A DNA stretch of 64,000 nucleotides from Protula sp. h YS-2021 (GCA_949752745.1 OX457025.1:51233098-51297097); one strand, 5' to 3'; counted from the stretch's first letter, positions 34,725 to 47,003 are shown. The notes: a model not told the origin generated them from the letters alone. Translations and numbers: made by a program.

Positions 34725-35150
34725 TAGTTTAATGGCAATATTTTCTTTAGTGGTTTTTGCAAGTGGGCCAATTTCGCTATGTAGCGGAATTTGTCTTGCT
34801 TTAAACAAATTGTTTGTTCGTTTGTTTGGTGTTGTGCGTCTCGTTCACCAATTAGGATAGGTATATTAGGATGCACTTGCAAAAGAAATAGGTTTGTCCA
34901 AGGACAAAGTCCCAGCTTACGAAAAGCAATAAGACCAATTCCAGCGTGCATGAGCAAGGAATTTCCCTGAAAAATTGGGCTTCAAACGATGAGACGGCAA
35001 AGAGCTAGCTCACTAATTAATTTAGCACCGGACCAGAACATAGACCGATAAATGCATACAAAGATTTCTTTCCCAGAAAAATGGGAAACAGATTTTTTGT
35101 ATCTCTGGTAGACTGGATAATCTGCCATAGATACCTTCAAACAACGCTCG
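34725..35150 (-). repeat. Flank module of minisatellite locus 2
   Basis: The reverse complement of the module at 731-1065 (GGACAAAGTCCCAGCTTACG, ATAAGACCAATTCCAGC, AACATAGACCGATAAATGC). Confirms that loci 1 and 2 are copies of the same composite repeat in opposite directions. Confidence 0.85.
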
Positions 35151-36665
35151 CATTTCGGACCAGTGCGCATATTTATGTAACTTACTTCCATGCGCGGTTC
35201 TTTTTCAGAGAAGTGCGAATGTTTATTTAATTTGTGTTGATGCGCGGCTCTCATTTTTGGAACAGTGCACATGTTTATTTAACTTACGTTGATGTGCGGT
35301 TCACATTTCGGACCAGCGCCCATGTTTTTTTAAAACTTGTGTTGATATGCTGTTCTTACTTCGGATCAGTGCGCATGTTTATTTACCTTGTGTTAATGTC
35401 CGGTTCTTATTTCGGATCAATGCGCATGTTTATTTACCTTGTGTTGATGTGGTGGTTCTTATTTCGCATCAGTGCGCATGTTTATTTAGATGTGTTGATG
35501 CGCGGTTGTTGTTCCAGGCCAATGCTCATGTTGATTTTACTTGCGTTGATGAGCGGTACTTATTTTGGACAAGTGCACAAGTTTCCTTAGGTTGTATTGG
35601 CATTTCGGACCAGTTTGCATGTTTATTTAACTTGCGTTAATGCATGGTGCTTATTTTGGACGTGTGCATATGTTTATTTAACTTGTGTTGATGCGCGGTT
35701 CTTTTTTTCGAACCAGTGCGCATATTTCTTTAACTTGCGTTGATGCGCGGTTCGCATTTCGGACCACTGCGCATGTTTATTTAACTTGCCTCGATGTGTG
35801 GTTCGCATTTCGAACCAGTGCGCAAGTTTCGTTAGGTTGCGTTGATGCGCGATTCGCATTTCGGACCACTGCGCATATTTATTTAACTTGCGTTGATGCG
35901 CGGTGCTTATTTTGGACCAGTGCAAATGTTTATTTAACTTGCGTTGGCGCGTGGTTCACATTTCGAACCACTGCGCATGTTTATTTAACGTGCGTCGATG
36001 CGCATATTTCTTTAACTTGAGTTGATGCGCGGTTCTTATTCTGGACCAGTGTCCATGTTTTTTTAACTTGCATTAATGCTCGGTTCTCATTTCTGACCAG
36101 TGTGTTTGTTTATTTAGCTTGCGCTGATGAGCGGTTCGCATTTCGCCCCCCTTGCGCCTGTTTATTTAACTTGTGTTGATGCGTGGTTCGCATTTTCTAC
36201 CAGTGCGCATATTTATTTAACTTGTGTTGATGCTCGGGATTTATTTTGGACCAGTGCAAATGTTTATTTAACTTGCGCTGATATGCGGTTCGCAATTCGG
36301 ACCATTGTATTGTTCTTTAGATACCTTTCAACTGCTGTGGTCATATCGGGATCCCCCTGCCACATTATACTGAAATGGGGCATTCAAGCCCTCCTTCTAA
36401 CCCTTACATGTGGAGTGCCTCACAGGGTAGGAGGAGTCCCAATTTTAAAGTCTTAGGTATGACCCGACCGGGGTTTGAACCCACGATCTTCCAGTCTCGA
36501 GGCGGACACTCTAACCACTAGGCCACCGAGGCTGATAAATTCGGACCAGTGTGCATGTTTCTTTGGGTTGCGATGATGGGTGGTTCGCATTTCAGACCAG
36601 TGCGCAGGTTCATTTAACTTGCGTTGATACGCGATTTGCATTTCGGATCAGAACGCATGTTTATT
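35150..36665 (-). repeat. 51-bp minisatellite array, locus 2
   Basis: The longest array: about 25 units of the 51-bp repeat, here as GTTGATGCGCGGTTCGCATT plus TCGGACCAGTGCGCATG and TTTATTTAACTTGC. It is interrupted by a family-A SINE at 36294-36548. The long ORFs (HVYLTCVDAR-type) follow from the 17-codon period. Confidence 0.95.
36294..36548 (-). mobile_element. tRNA-derived SINE, family A, copy 3, inserted in the minisatellite
   Basis: Body 36305-36537. An 11-bp target duplication, AATTCGGACCA, stands at 36294-36304 and 36538-36548, and is itself minisatellite sequence. Read on the minus strand, the head is GCCTCGGTGGCCTAGTGGTT and box B is GGGTTCAAACCCCGG. The insertion is therefore younger than the array. 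Confidence 0.95.
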
Positions 36666-36679
36666 TAAGTCCCGTCGAT

Positions 36680-36870
36680 GCCTCATTTTAAATTTTTTTC
36701 TTTAAAAATTCCCCCAAAATTCAAAAATCACTCAATCGACTAGAAAAAGCACAAGCCGTATGCATGACCTCTTAGGAATGCCTCACACCAAAAATAAATG
36801 AAATCGGATCAAAGTTGTAGGAGGAGATGCATTTTGAAACAAAGTTTACTAAATAAACGACTAACTAACT
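36680..36870 (-). repeat. One inverse unit of the ~145-bp family
   Basis: Contains CACAAGCCGTATGCATGACC, GATTGAG-type ATCGACTAGAAAA and AGGAGGAGATGCATTTTG. Same family as 49740-51130, and again directly next to the minisatellite. Confidence 0.85.
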
Positions 36871-37240
36871 AACGGACTCCATCCGCAGACCGATAGGAAT
36901 ACCCAAGCTTACGTGTAACGTAAGATGGGCTAACAAGTGGGGAAAAAGAAGGAAGAAGAAGAAATACTAAAACAAGAGAGAAAGAAAGAAAGTCCGATTA
37001 GTCGCCTCCTATGCCATGCACCGAACAGAACGCAGTGGGTGTATTCTTAAGATTCCCTCTACCCCACATCGGACTTTGCTTTAGAAATTAGCTTTAAAGT
37101 TGCATTATTTACCAACAGATGGTGTTACAGGACAGTTGATCAACGGACTTTGACTGACTCTCCTATGTGGTTCGTCTTTGTGCTCAATGGGTGCTTATGT
37201 GGCTACCTCATAAGAACCACCACACAAGGAACAATAACCA
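36871..37240. other. No recognised feature
   Basis: A purine-rich run (36930-36990, GAAGAAGAA and AAAGAAAG) and no gene. Confidence 0.45.
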
Positions 37241-38110
37241 CCTACCAAAAATCTACCACATAACATAATGATTGAAATCGATACGATGTTCCGTTATCGA
37301 GATATTTTGCAGACAAGATCTTGTTCAAGATATAATCATATTTTGCGCGATGACGTCTGACGCCCGATTCGTTCTACTCGTGACAAAATACGAAAGAATC
37401 TTTCGAACTTACAAGGCAAACATCTCACCACGTTTCAACTTTCTTTGATATTCAGCGGCTGAAAAATTTCGCACACAAGATTATTACGTAATGACGTCAT
37501 ACGCAAGCCCTAATTAGAGACATGCGTCAAGTTGAAAGAACCGTCTAACTGATCAAAGGAATAGCCACATACAAATACAATACGACTTTCCATTACCACG
37601 ATATCTTGCACACAAGATCTTGTTCAAAACGTACATATTTTATGAGATGACGTCATACGCCGCACTCGTTCATTGTACTCGCGAAAAGAAAAAAATGACA
37701 TCACGCGCCTTTTCTAATGAGGTAACATCCGTCAAAAGTTGTCAGAACCATCCGACCCACCGAAAAAATAAACAGACTAAGTTTGAAGTTGATCCAACAT
37801 TTTTTCGTTCTCGACATATCTTGCACACAACATTTTGTTCACACCACACTGACACACACACAAAACGTACAAACACTATCAAAACGTACAAACACTATAT
37901 TTCTCCTCTTGGTCGGGGAGACATAATCCCACCAAGTTTGAACTTTCTCGGATGTTCAGAGACTGAGCAATTTTGTACATAAGTTTTTTGCGTAATGACG
38001 TCAATTTCGTATTCAAGATATCTTGAACATAACATTTTGTTCACGGCACAGTGACAAACACACACACACACACACACATGCATATACAGCTACGTCGGGA
38101 AACGAACGAC
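37241..38110 (-). mobile_element. Palindrome-headed element, inverse copy with (CA)n
   Basis: Inverse relative of 58430-59045: TCTTGGTCGGGGAGACATAA (~37906) is its head. Core units hold GATATCTTGCACACAAGATC, ATGACGTCATACGC and CGGCTGAAAAATTTCGCACA. A (CA)n run is at 38057-38080. About three core units. Confidence 0.75.
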
Positions 38111-38884
38111 GAATCGCGATTTCTTCTTCATCTCGCGAAATGTACGCCAAAAATCTAACTTTGTTATTAGGGACTTTTCAGACATAAGTTGTATATGAAA
38201 ATCTCGGTAGATTTTTTTTTACATTCAATTCCGAAAGCGAAAACGTAGAACAGACAACAGAACAAGAGAAATTGAACAAAGCATGAACCCTGCGAAATTG
38301 AATATTTTGTTTACAGAATTTGCATATTTTACACAATTTTTTTTATATCTGCAACTATAAATTTGCTGTGAAACGAGACTGTGTAAAAAATGTAAACAAA
38401 CCAATTTTGTTTATAAACAAAGGCCATGTGCTTTCTGTAAAATAGTATTAGGGAAACACTAAATAAAAGCCAAACAAGCCTAGAGTTTGTTTTCTTTTAT
38501 TTACACCATAACCCCCCTGTAATATTTATTTTCTTTCATTTCTATACATAAACTATTTAACATAAATTGAAGACTTACAAAATATTGAAGAGCAGTACAA
38601 AAGACATTCAAACAGATGAATGTCTAAAAACATAGATTTACACCATACAGATGACATGTTTAAAAACAAAATACAGATTTATACAGATGAATGTTAAAAA
38701 CAAAACTCTTTTGAAATAAAACCAAAATACAGAAAAAATAATAAAGCAAAATCACCTGCTGATATAACCGTGATGTGTAAATAACAAACTCTACCTTATT
38801 TTCTTTAATGATAGACCAAAAAAAAGTGAGGCAATGAAATATAAATCACATTAGGGCTTCCTAAAGAAAACAAAATACCCAGCT
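38111..38884. other. No recognised feature
   Basis: AT-rich; short repeats of ACAGATGAATGT near 38612-38695. No coding evidence. Confidence 0.5.
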
Positions 38885-40745
38885 GAAACTTTCAAACTAA
38901 CATGCGAAATGTACGTACACAACGATGCACAAAATCAGCAAGTTTAGAGACCCTGCAACACAACTTGGGTGTACTACCCCATCTCGTTCATAAATTTAAA
39001 GTCGGTGACTTCGTATGAGAAAAATGAACTGAAAGTAACACAATTAAAACTTTCAAACTGACATGCAAAATGTACGTACAAAACCATGCGGAATGTGCGA
39101 ACACCAAAATTTTTAATCACGGAAACATCGGCAAATTTCCAAGTTTTGGGACCCTGTCACGTTTGCGCGCACGCCCTTCTCGCGACGTTCATAAATTTAA
39201 AGTCGGTCACTTCGTGTAAGAACAGAGAACTGCAAATAACAGGTAAAACGTTCGAACTGACAAGCGAAATGCACGTTTATCCACAATCGTGTGAAATGAA
39301 CGTATAACAACCATGTATGTGACACGGTCTCAAACTTTTGAAAATTTTGCCGATGTTTCTGTAAATAAGCACATTTTGGTGTTCGCACCTTTTGCATGGT
39401 TGTGTACGTACTAAAGTCGGTGACTTCGTATAAGAAAAGCGAACTGCAAATTAAAACTTTCAAACTGACATGCGAAATGTACTTCACGGCAACATCGGCA
39501 AAATTTCCAAGTTTTGAAGCTACTTTCTGCTCGTACTACCCAATCTCGCAACGTTCATAAACTTTGAAATTGGTCACTCCAAACAGTGAACTTTCGAACT
39601 GACAAGCGAAATGTACGCTCATACACAATCATGCGAAATATAGTGCAACCACGCGAAATCTACGACACAAGTATTTCTTTTTTAAATACATCGGCAAACT
39701 TTGCAGCTTTTGTGACCCTGTCACATGAAACTTGCCCGTACTACCCATCACCGCCACTTTCATAAATTTACAGTCTGTCACTTTATACGAGATAAATCAA
39801 ATGCAAATAACACACTGAAACTTGATAGGCGAACGCATATAACCATGCGAAATGTACGAACCCAAACACTTCTTCTTAAATACCGCGGCAAATTTGGCAG
39901 GTTTTGAGACCCTGTTACATGAAAATTGCTCGTACTACCCATCCCCGCGACGTTCATAAATTAAAAGGCGGTGACTTCGTATAAAACAGTGAACTGCATG
40001 GAAAAACTGATACAAAGAAAACACCCCGCACTTGTGTAAACCCAAACCAGAATCCCACAAACATGACATCACAGCGAAATGTCCCCAAAACAGTTTCTTT
40101 TTTTTAAACGGATCTGAAGCTTGATCCGCCTTTTTATTTTTCTTGTAAAACTTTGAAAGCTATGCCCGCAACTGAACTTTGTCCCTGTGTCCTAAAATAT
40201 CACATGCGAAATGTACGTCCACAACCATGTATGTGACAGGGTCTCAAACTTCGAAAATTTTGTACGTACTTAATTCGGTCACTTGGTGTGAGAAAAATGG
40301 ACTGCAAATAATGCAGTTAAAGCTTTCGAAATGACCAGCGAAATGTACGTACACAACCATGCGAAATGTGCGAACACCAAAATGTTCTTACTCACAGAAA
40401 CATCAGCAAAATTTGCAAGTTTTGAGACCCTGTCACATATCATTTACTCGTGCTACCCAATCTCGCAACGCTCATAAATGTAAAGTCGGCGACTTCGTAC
40501 AGGAGTAGTGAACTGCAAATAATACAGCTAATACTGTCGAACTGACACGCGAAATGTACGCACACGTCCGCAACCATGCGAAATGTAGTGCAACTACCCG
40601 AAATCTACGAAGCAAGTATTGTTTCAAACACATCGGCAAACTTTGCAGCTTTTGTGACCCTGTCACATAAAACTTGCCCGTACTACCCATCACCGCCACT
40701 TTCATAAATTTACAGTCTGTCACTTTATAAGAGGAAAGTTAAATG
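38885..40745. repeat. Tandem array (~180-240 bp units) with internal inversions
   Basis: Eight or so diverged units with CATGCGAAATGTACGTACAC, AACATCGGCAAA.TTTGCAAG, TTTTGAGACCCTGTCACAT and TTCATAAATTTAAAGTCGGT. Segments at ~39307-39415 and ~40205-40265 are inverted within the array. The last unit reaches the stop codon of the PWWP-like gene model at 40739-40741. Confidence 0.9.
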
Positions 40746-43700
40746 CAAACCACAGCAGTGTGCATAGCCCACATATTTCCCACAGGCTCTACCACATCCC
40801 TCAAAACACATGTCGCAATTTCATGTCCCGCAAACACCTCCGCATCTACCCCTCCATGCCTCTCCACCATCTTGCAAACAAGTCCAGCAGCTTCTGCAAC
40901 AAACAAAATGACAGACATGAGAGTTACACAAGCAAATGGTAAATGCATTTATGCGATATAAGCGAAGACCTGGAGGGCCACTACTGCTGCTACCGTACTT
41001 GGATTTTGCAAGTGAAATTCTGCTTAGGCAGTGCATAAGCTGTCATAACTATCTTTAAGCGGTCCCCCAACAATTTCACCCACAAAATGGGTCAAGTGGC
41101 TATGATCCCTGCCGCACAACCTCTTTGCAGCTTCTGTCCAGGCCTTGATGTATCCCTTCCCGGGGTTTTTACACACCTCGTCTGCAAAATGACGGAATGC
41201 TGAATGATTCCGCATTTCACTCCATACAAGTTTAGACGCACATAAATTATTCCCCAAAACCATGTGAAAACACACTGTGCGTAAAGGAAAACGATACCTT
41301 CTTATCATTCCAAGGCGTGAACACAAAGATTACACGTACACAATGGTCATTTCAATTCCCTTCCACGCAAGTTACAGAGAGAACAGATACCGAAGAGAAA
41401 ATTTAAAAATAGGTGGTATACGAATAAGTAAAATCTCGCATCTACAGCCCGTTTAGCAATGAGAGCGTGCAACTGGCAATAGAGGGATTCAGCACTTCAT
41501 CTAAGATACTGAAAAAGTTCTTTTGGATTTGATGCTTCCCGCTAGATAATCGAACCTGCAAACTTATGAAGCACTATCATGCAAAACTCAACAGAAACGG
41601 AGACTGGCAAACAGTGAAATCGGTTAACGTCGGCCCGCCGGCCCGAGGCCGACAAAATTTTCGCCGGGCCGGTGAAAATTTGGGACGATTTTATGGGACT
41701 CTTTTTCTACTAAATATAATCTTTTAAAATGCCTTAAAGCATTGAATGAATGCGGCTTCAGTGCTATGAAGGATACAAAAACGGCTTATAGAAACCGGCT
41801 TGGTGAACACAACATGAACGCCCTCCTTATGGTGAAACTGCATTCCCCCGAAATTTCAGAGTTTGTACCAAGTGAAGCCATACACTTCTGGAATTCATCT
41901 GCTATGCGCGCTAGAAGGCCTTTAATTCACGATGCCATGTCAGATATTGCTCAAGCCGCTGCTTCTAGTACCCCACATGAAGCAGAGAAGCAAAAAGAAA
42001 TCAAAGTTGATGACGATTCCGAGTATGACTCTGATTTTGAAGAGGAATCTGACCAGGAACCAGAGCTCTGGGAACTAGAGGAAGCTGCAGTGGGTCTGTC
42101 CTCTGATGAAGACTAAACCGCGAGATTTACTCCTACAGTAGATAAGATAACTTTAGATGACACTATGAAGGGAAATATTTTGCAAACCTGTCAGAGTCAG
42201 CGATAATAAACGAACAAAACATAAAGTGAAAAACTGCTTATTCTTTTTCGTTTTTATATATATATATAAACCCGGGCCGACAAGTTTTCCGTCGGGCCGG
42301 TAACTTTTTAAGGTTGTCGGCCCGGCGGGCCGAAACGATTTTGACCTTAAGCGCTAACACTGCTGGCAAACCACAAAACGACAAAACAAACAGTTAACCC
42401 AATCACAGGTAAGGAAAAAATCTGTAATTTCTTAATAAGATATTACCAATTCCCACAGCCATAGAAAACGGTTTGAGCTTCCTGGGATCGGAAACTTTCT
42501 CTGGACTAAAAATGAAAGAATTTCTTGAAATCATGCATCACTCTCAGCTGCTGTAAGGACGTCACTTCTGTCCTTGTCGAGTTTTTATTTCAGTTATTAC
42601 AGGAGCACAAAAAAATGCTACAATACACTGGTCTTTCAACTATACAAAAGTATAATTTCTGCGAATAGGACGTCATCATTCTACAAGAACATGCAAAACC
42701 AAAAGGGAGTCTAAATCAACCTGGTTTTACAGGACGTCCACAACCTGGAAAGGAAAGAAACAGAAAAATGTTTAAGAACTTACGCAAAGTCAAAACCACA
42801 AAACAAGACTTCTATACTTCCGTCAGGGTCCCGGCCTTCCACACGTGCAGGCCACCACTTCCTTCTATACATATGAAGCACAACGTTACCTGTCCTGTAG
42901 CGCTGCAGATCAACGGACTGTTCTGGGACCTTTGTCTTTTTAATCCACCCTTTTTTCCGCGGTATTTGATAAAGCAATAAGAGAAATATCATTAGCTGAA
43001 TATATTGGGAATTTGAAATAACGACAAGAGACTAAGAGACTATCCATGCCGTTTTTTTCTATCATTAGCATCCTAATCCCACCTGAATTCAGCCCAAACG
43101 AAAAACAAATTCCGCAAAAGTCTAAGTGAGAATTGGCTTATTCTTTTAAGCGTTCAAGGTGGAGGGGGGGGGGGCAAAGCATCCGGACTGCGTTCAGGGG
43201 AGGGGGTTTAAAATTGCCAAAAGTCTGTATACGTATTAACAGGGCTGGAAATTGGCGGGGGTCCGAGACCCTCCTTTTTGGCTACCCAGAGTCCGACTGA
43301 GAAGCAAAAAGTTCGGTCTTCTTGCGCCCTATTTTATCTTAACACGGTTCGGATCCTCCCTAAATAGTTTTGGACCCTCCTTTGTCAAAGACCCGGGTCC
43401 CAAGGACCCGGGCCTAAAAAAGTTAGTTTCCAGCAGTGGTCACTTAGAAAAAATTGTAAACCAAGAAATCCATGAAAAGACAACATCGACAGCATTTGCA
43501 AGCGAAACTGAGCAATAATTTTTGGAGCAAACATTCCTAAACACTTAAATCCGTAAAATGAAAAGAGATGTTAGCCCAGAAATTGCGCCCTCACAATTAA
43601 GCCTGTATTTTGACAGCAACATCTTACACAAAAAATGCCACAAATCACACCAAACACACTAAAACAACATTTTCCCGTGATTCACAAAATAACCGCGCTT

Positions 43701-44638
43701 TTAACATGTGTGTTTTTACCTTTCAGGCATATCCTCATTAACTTTTTATCCACTTTTAATTTTTTTAAAAAATTATCCACAGGTCCTGGACGCTTTCTGC
43801 ATTGAAAGCGATGCCAGCAAGAACAAAGCCGTGCGCATACACCTCGTGACAGGTTAATTTGCATACTGAGTAAAAAACATTTAAGTTCATGTACAAAGTG
43901 TAGTGTTTCGCAGATAATTTCATTCCAAACGTTTCCATATTTTTTTATAAACTAACACAAGCTAAAATATATCACCAAACAGTAACAAGGCAAGCCAGTC
44001 ATAAAAGTAGTGCTCACACAATTAGAACAGCGATCAATAATATACAGTTAGCCTGTCATGAGCGTGGGAATCTCGAGCTTTTAGCCCGTTCATAGATCAA
44101 AGCAAAAGCAACTGAATTGGCAATTCCGCAGTGAAGGATGACGGGGGTATGGATGTAGAGGAGGGGGTGGGGGGATCTGGGAAACATATATGGAAGATAA
44201 ATATGACATTTGTCGCATGTAAATAGTAACAAGGCCAGCCAATCATAAAAGTAGTGCTCAAACAAATAAAACAGCGCACAATAATACACAATCAGCCTAT
44301 CACATGTGCGTGAGAATCTCTCGCTTTAGCCCGTTCACAGATGCAAGCAAATCAACTGCGAATAGCGGTTTCGGTGTGTTTATCAATTGTCAATTTCACA
44401 GTTTGTGTGTGCAAGAGAGGAGGAGGAAGGGTGAGGGGTGTCTGGCCGGCAAATTTTTATTCACTTCTAAACTTTACCAGAGCATTTCGCTTTTTGGGGA
44501 AAGGTTGGGGTTTACCCCGAATGCCCCCCCCCACCCCGTTGTTGCGCCAATTTAACAGTATAAATACTACAATTTTTGGCTCGAAAAAAAGCCGTTTTGA
44601 TGTGCCAAAACGTAAAGTCAATGTGAAACGAATCGATT

Positions 44639-44732
<94 letters not shown>

Positions 44733-46845
44733 GATTAAGGACAGTGAGATAGTGAAACTCAGTTAAAGCGATATTTTTGTCGATAATGTGAGGGGAGGGT
44801 TGCACGTCATTGTCTCCCGCTAGCTACACTAATGGAGCAACATATTTTTGAAGGATTGCGTCCTGCAATGAGCAAAATAAGCCGATTTTAAAGCATTTAT
44901 CAACTACCAATTTCGCAGTGGTTGTGTATTAGAGGGAAGAGGGGTTCTCGCCTGCAAAAATCTTAAGTTTAACGGTGTTCACATGTTTTCCCGACTAATA
45001 GGCTGTACCATTGCATTTTGCTTTTGTTGCAGGAGGGGGGGGGGGAGTGGTGGTGGTACACCCCACTACTTGCGCTAATGCAACAATGCACGTTGAAAGT
45101 ATTAGATTCAGTCAAAGTGAAATAAGCCGAATTTGAAAAAGAAGACAGCACACTTAACATTAAGGTCACCAAGGAGTGAGAAACAAACCTCAGTTTAAGT
45201 GATATTGACGGAAAGACTGAGTGTATATTAGACTTGTACGCACATGGCACACGCTTGTACACCCCAAAAATATAAATGGTATCACACAAGAACCTGCCTC
45301 TACAAAGCGAAACCAGGCGAATTTGGGAGAACTTGGTGAACACAGCACTGAAGTTTAAAGGCATCAAGTAAAGAGAGATTAAGTCAATTTCATCGATAGC
45401 CACAGAAAGATTGAGTGTAAATAAGACATGTACGGACACGAAACACGCCTGTTGGCACAACAAAAAGTTATAAATTGCACTGAGAGTTTACAGTCACTGC
45501 AATTCACACACAACACGCATACATGTGGCTTGCGAAACAGACCGGCTTACATAAAGAAACCGAGAATAATATGTCAAACAAATGACTTGGTTTAAATAAA
45601 AAACAAGAATCTACGAAGATAAACAAACTCTAACGATTGCTTAATAAAATATGTGACACTTTGCTTCAGTTAAACAAAAATATGTACTTTAAAAAATGAA
45701 GTGGAAACCTTCTGATATCCACTACCAAAGGGGTGTTGCCTTGTTTACCCTTAACTTTAACTTTGATTTTTTCAGATTTATAGGCTACAAACAAAACAAT
45801 AAATAACTTTAAAACGTATTTGCGATATTATTCTTCCTGTTTTAAATACAATTATATGGATATGCCACCCTAAAATCTACTAAAATGTCGGACAAAAATA
45901 GGACAACCACCCGGGACCGGGTCCATTCCAACACGTGGTCGGGCTCCCCTGACACATGTGCTAGCACCTGATTGGCTGAAATGTGATATAAAAATAGATT
46001 TCACACAGATCGAAAGATGTGTACGCCTTCTGATTGGCTCTCGTTCCACGTGCTTTTCTGACACACAGTTCATGGTAGGTAGCCACCTATATGTTGGTGT
46101 GAGAACTATTTTACACAGAAATTTGATGGTCTCTGTAAATTTCTGCGAAATAGGCATGTGGTCTCAGGTGAAAGAGCACGTCTTGTTTCGCAAAATGAAC
46201 CCCTAACACAGATTTGCGAAACGGACGACCCGCCTTTAATGCGAAATTCGGTCCGTTTCACTTTAACATTGCAACGTGATACACACCAATTTGCCTTGTT
46301 TCCCGACGAAGCCGCATCCACACAACACACATCCATACAAACATTACATTTCTCCCCTTGGCCGGGCAGATATTATCCTTAAGTCGAAATTTCCCCCAGA
46401 CAAAAATTTCTGCATCTCATCAAGAACAAATGAATTGAAGTCACAATAAACGGGACCAAAATTATCCGGATAAAAAATCTTTTCAGGATCAGGTTACCCA
46501 AAAACTTTGCCAAACGAAAACATCGCAATGTTCAGTAAACAATCGGGAGTGCGGGGTTGATAGTCTTCACGTGAGCGACACCAAGGTTCCATACTGCACA
46601 CAAACATTGCATATCAGTCTGTCACCTCTTAACCTACCAAATCTTTGCACCCCCTGCAACACCCTTAAACCCCCTCTTCCCACCCCTCAAAAAGGTGCCT
46701 GAGCAGTCGAGCAGATCGTAGCAGCCTGCCCGGCTTGGGCGGCAGTCCTTAATGGAAAGCCGTCAATATCTCAGAAATGACGAAGAAAAACATACTTTTT
46801 GGCCACATACAGCAGCACCAGGATTGTCACAATCTGCATGAACAT
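40739..46845 (-). CDS. Candidate host gene with a PWWP-like domain, six exons
   Basis: Exons in transcript order: 46845-46796, 43796-43720, 42949-42784, 42505-42447, 41274-41080, 40893-40739 (TAA stop). All joins are phase-compatible with GT/AG sites: GTATGT, GTAAAA, GTAAGT, GTAATA and GTGAAA donors, with acceptors such as TTTGTTTCCTTTTCCAG and TTTGTTTGTTGCAG. Exon 1 reads MFMQIVTILVLLYVAK, a short hydrophobic stretch. Exon 2 is lysine-rich. Exon 3 reads TGNVVLHMYRRKWWPARVEG then GSIEVLFCGFD, matching the first strands of a PWWP domain (WWPARV signature). Exon 4 continues with RKLKPF, usual at the end of that barrel. PWWP domains bind DNA and methylated histone tails, so a nuclear role is expected; exon 1 fits that poorly and may be wrong. 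Exon 5 can also be read through its donor to a TAA at 41024-41026, giving an alternative end. The exon 2-3 acceptor (AAAAAAG) is the weakest signal. Family unknown. Confidence 0.55.
41604..42370 (+). mobile_element. Internally deleted hAT element with 8-bp target duplication
   Basis: Element 41612-42362, starting CAGTGAAATCGG and ending CACTG, with identical 8-bp duplications CTGGCAAA at 41604-41611 and 42363-42370. CAGTG ends and 8-bp duplications are the hallmark of hAT transposons. Sub-terminal G/C-rich inverted repeats (CGGCCCGCCGG, GGCCGACAA, CGGGCCGGT) lie at ~41631-41680 and ~42270-42345. It sits in the 41275-42446 intron of the PWWP-like gene model and keeps only the transposase C-terminus. 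Confidence 0.93.
41715..42116 (+). pseudogene. hAT transposase C-terminal fragment (ZNF862-like dimerisation region)
   Basis: An open frame reading NECGFSAMKDTKTAYRNRLG, MNALLMVKLHSPEIS and EAIHFWNSS, then an acidic tail (DDDSEYDSDFEEESD) and a TAA. This is the C-terminal part of the hAT dimerisation region, where CERGFSAMK..K...R.RL is typical. Some 500 or more N-terminal residues with the catalytic acidic residues are absent, so it cannot transpose. The first codons have no clear start; an ATG lies downstream in GFSAM. Confidence 0.8.
43060..43142. mobile_element. Fragment of the ATAAGCCAATTCGCA MITE family
   Basis: CTATCATTAGCATCCTAATC, CACCTGAATTCAGCC and GTGAGAATTGGCTTA match the ends of the MITE at 24458-24801, with the middle deleted. 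Lies in an intron of the PWWP-like model. Confidence 0.6.
43240..43438. mobile_element. hAT-like MITE with CAG.GCTGGAAA ends
   Basis: Starts CAGGGCTGGAAATTGGC and ends GTTAGTTTCCAGCAGTG; the ends are imperfect inverted repeats. Contains repeated ACCCGGGTCC / GGACCCGGGCC. Flanks GTATTAAC and GTCACTTA do not give a clean 8-bp duplication. Lies in an intron of the PWWP-like gene model. Confidence 0.6.
43982..45560 (+). repeat. Diverged tandem repeats inside an intron
   Basis: 43982-44115 and 44226-44360 are direct copies (GTAACAAGGC.AGCCA, TCATAAAAGTAGTGCTCA, TTTAGCCCGTTCA). Further units of ~180 bp run from about 45095 (GCCGAATTTG, GAACACAGCACT, AAAGATTGAGTGT). It falls in the large first intron of the PWWP-like model. 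Confidence 0.65.
44644..44729. repeat. (TC)n microsatellite
   Basis: About 86 bp of CT dinucleotides with a single interruption (CTGTCTC). The serine/leucine and arginine/glutamate repeat ORFs across it are artefacts. Confidence 0.97.
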
Positions 46846-46951
46846 CTGGAAAAGGAAACAAACAAAAGGAATACACCAGATACCAATGCCATTTCTATTT
46901 AATCATAAACTTCTTGTTACATAACTTCATATAAGCTTTTGACATTTAACC

Positions 46952-47003
46952 TGTGTGTGTGTGTGTGTGTGTGGGTGTATGTGTTTTATTTATTTATTTA
47001 TTT
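46952..47003. repeat. (GT)n followed by (TTTA)n microsatellite
   Basis: GTGTGTGT-type run directly followed by four TTTA units. Confidence 0.9.

Noticed and set aside
35150..36200. Several long overlapping ORFs on both strands (also at 211-525 and 51044-51987)
   Set aside because: They come from the 51-bp repeat. Because 51 is divisible by three, any stop-free frame stays open through many units, and both strands show it.
42721..42744. Extra 24-nt exon between the PWWP exon and the next
   Set aside because: It has an acceptor and a GTTGAT donor and keeps the phase, but the direct join without it is also in frame and gives a better domain end.
44341..44805. ORFs with long Ser-Leu or Arg-Glu runs
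   Set aside because: They are translations of the (TC)n microsatellite.
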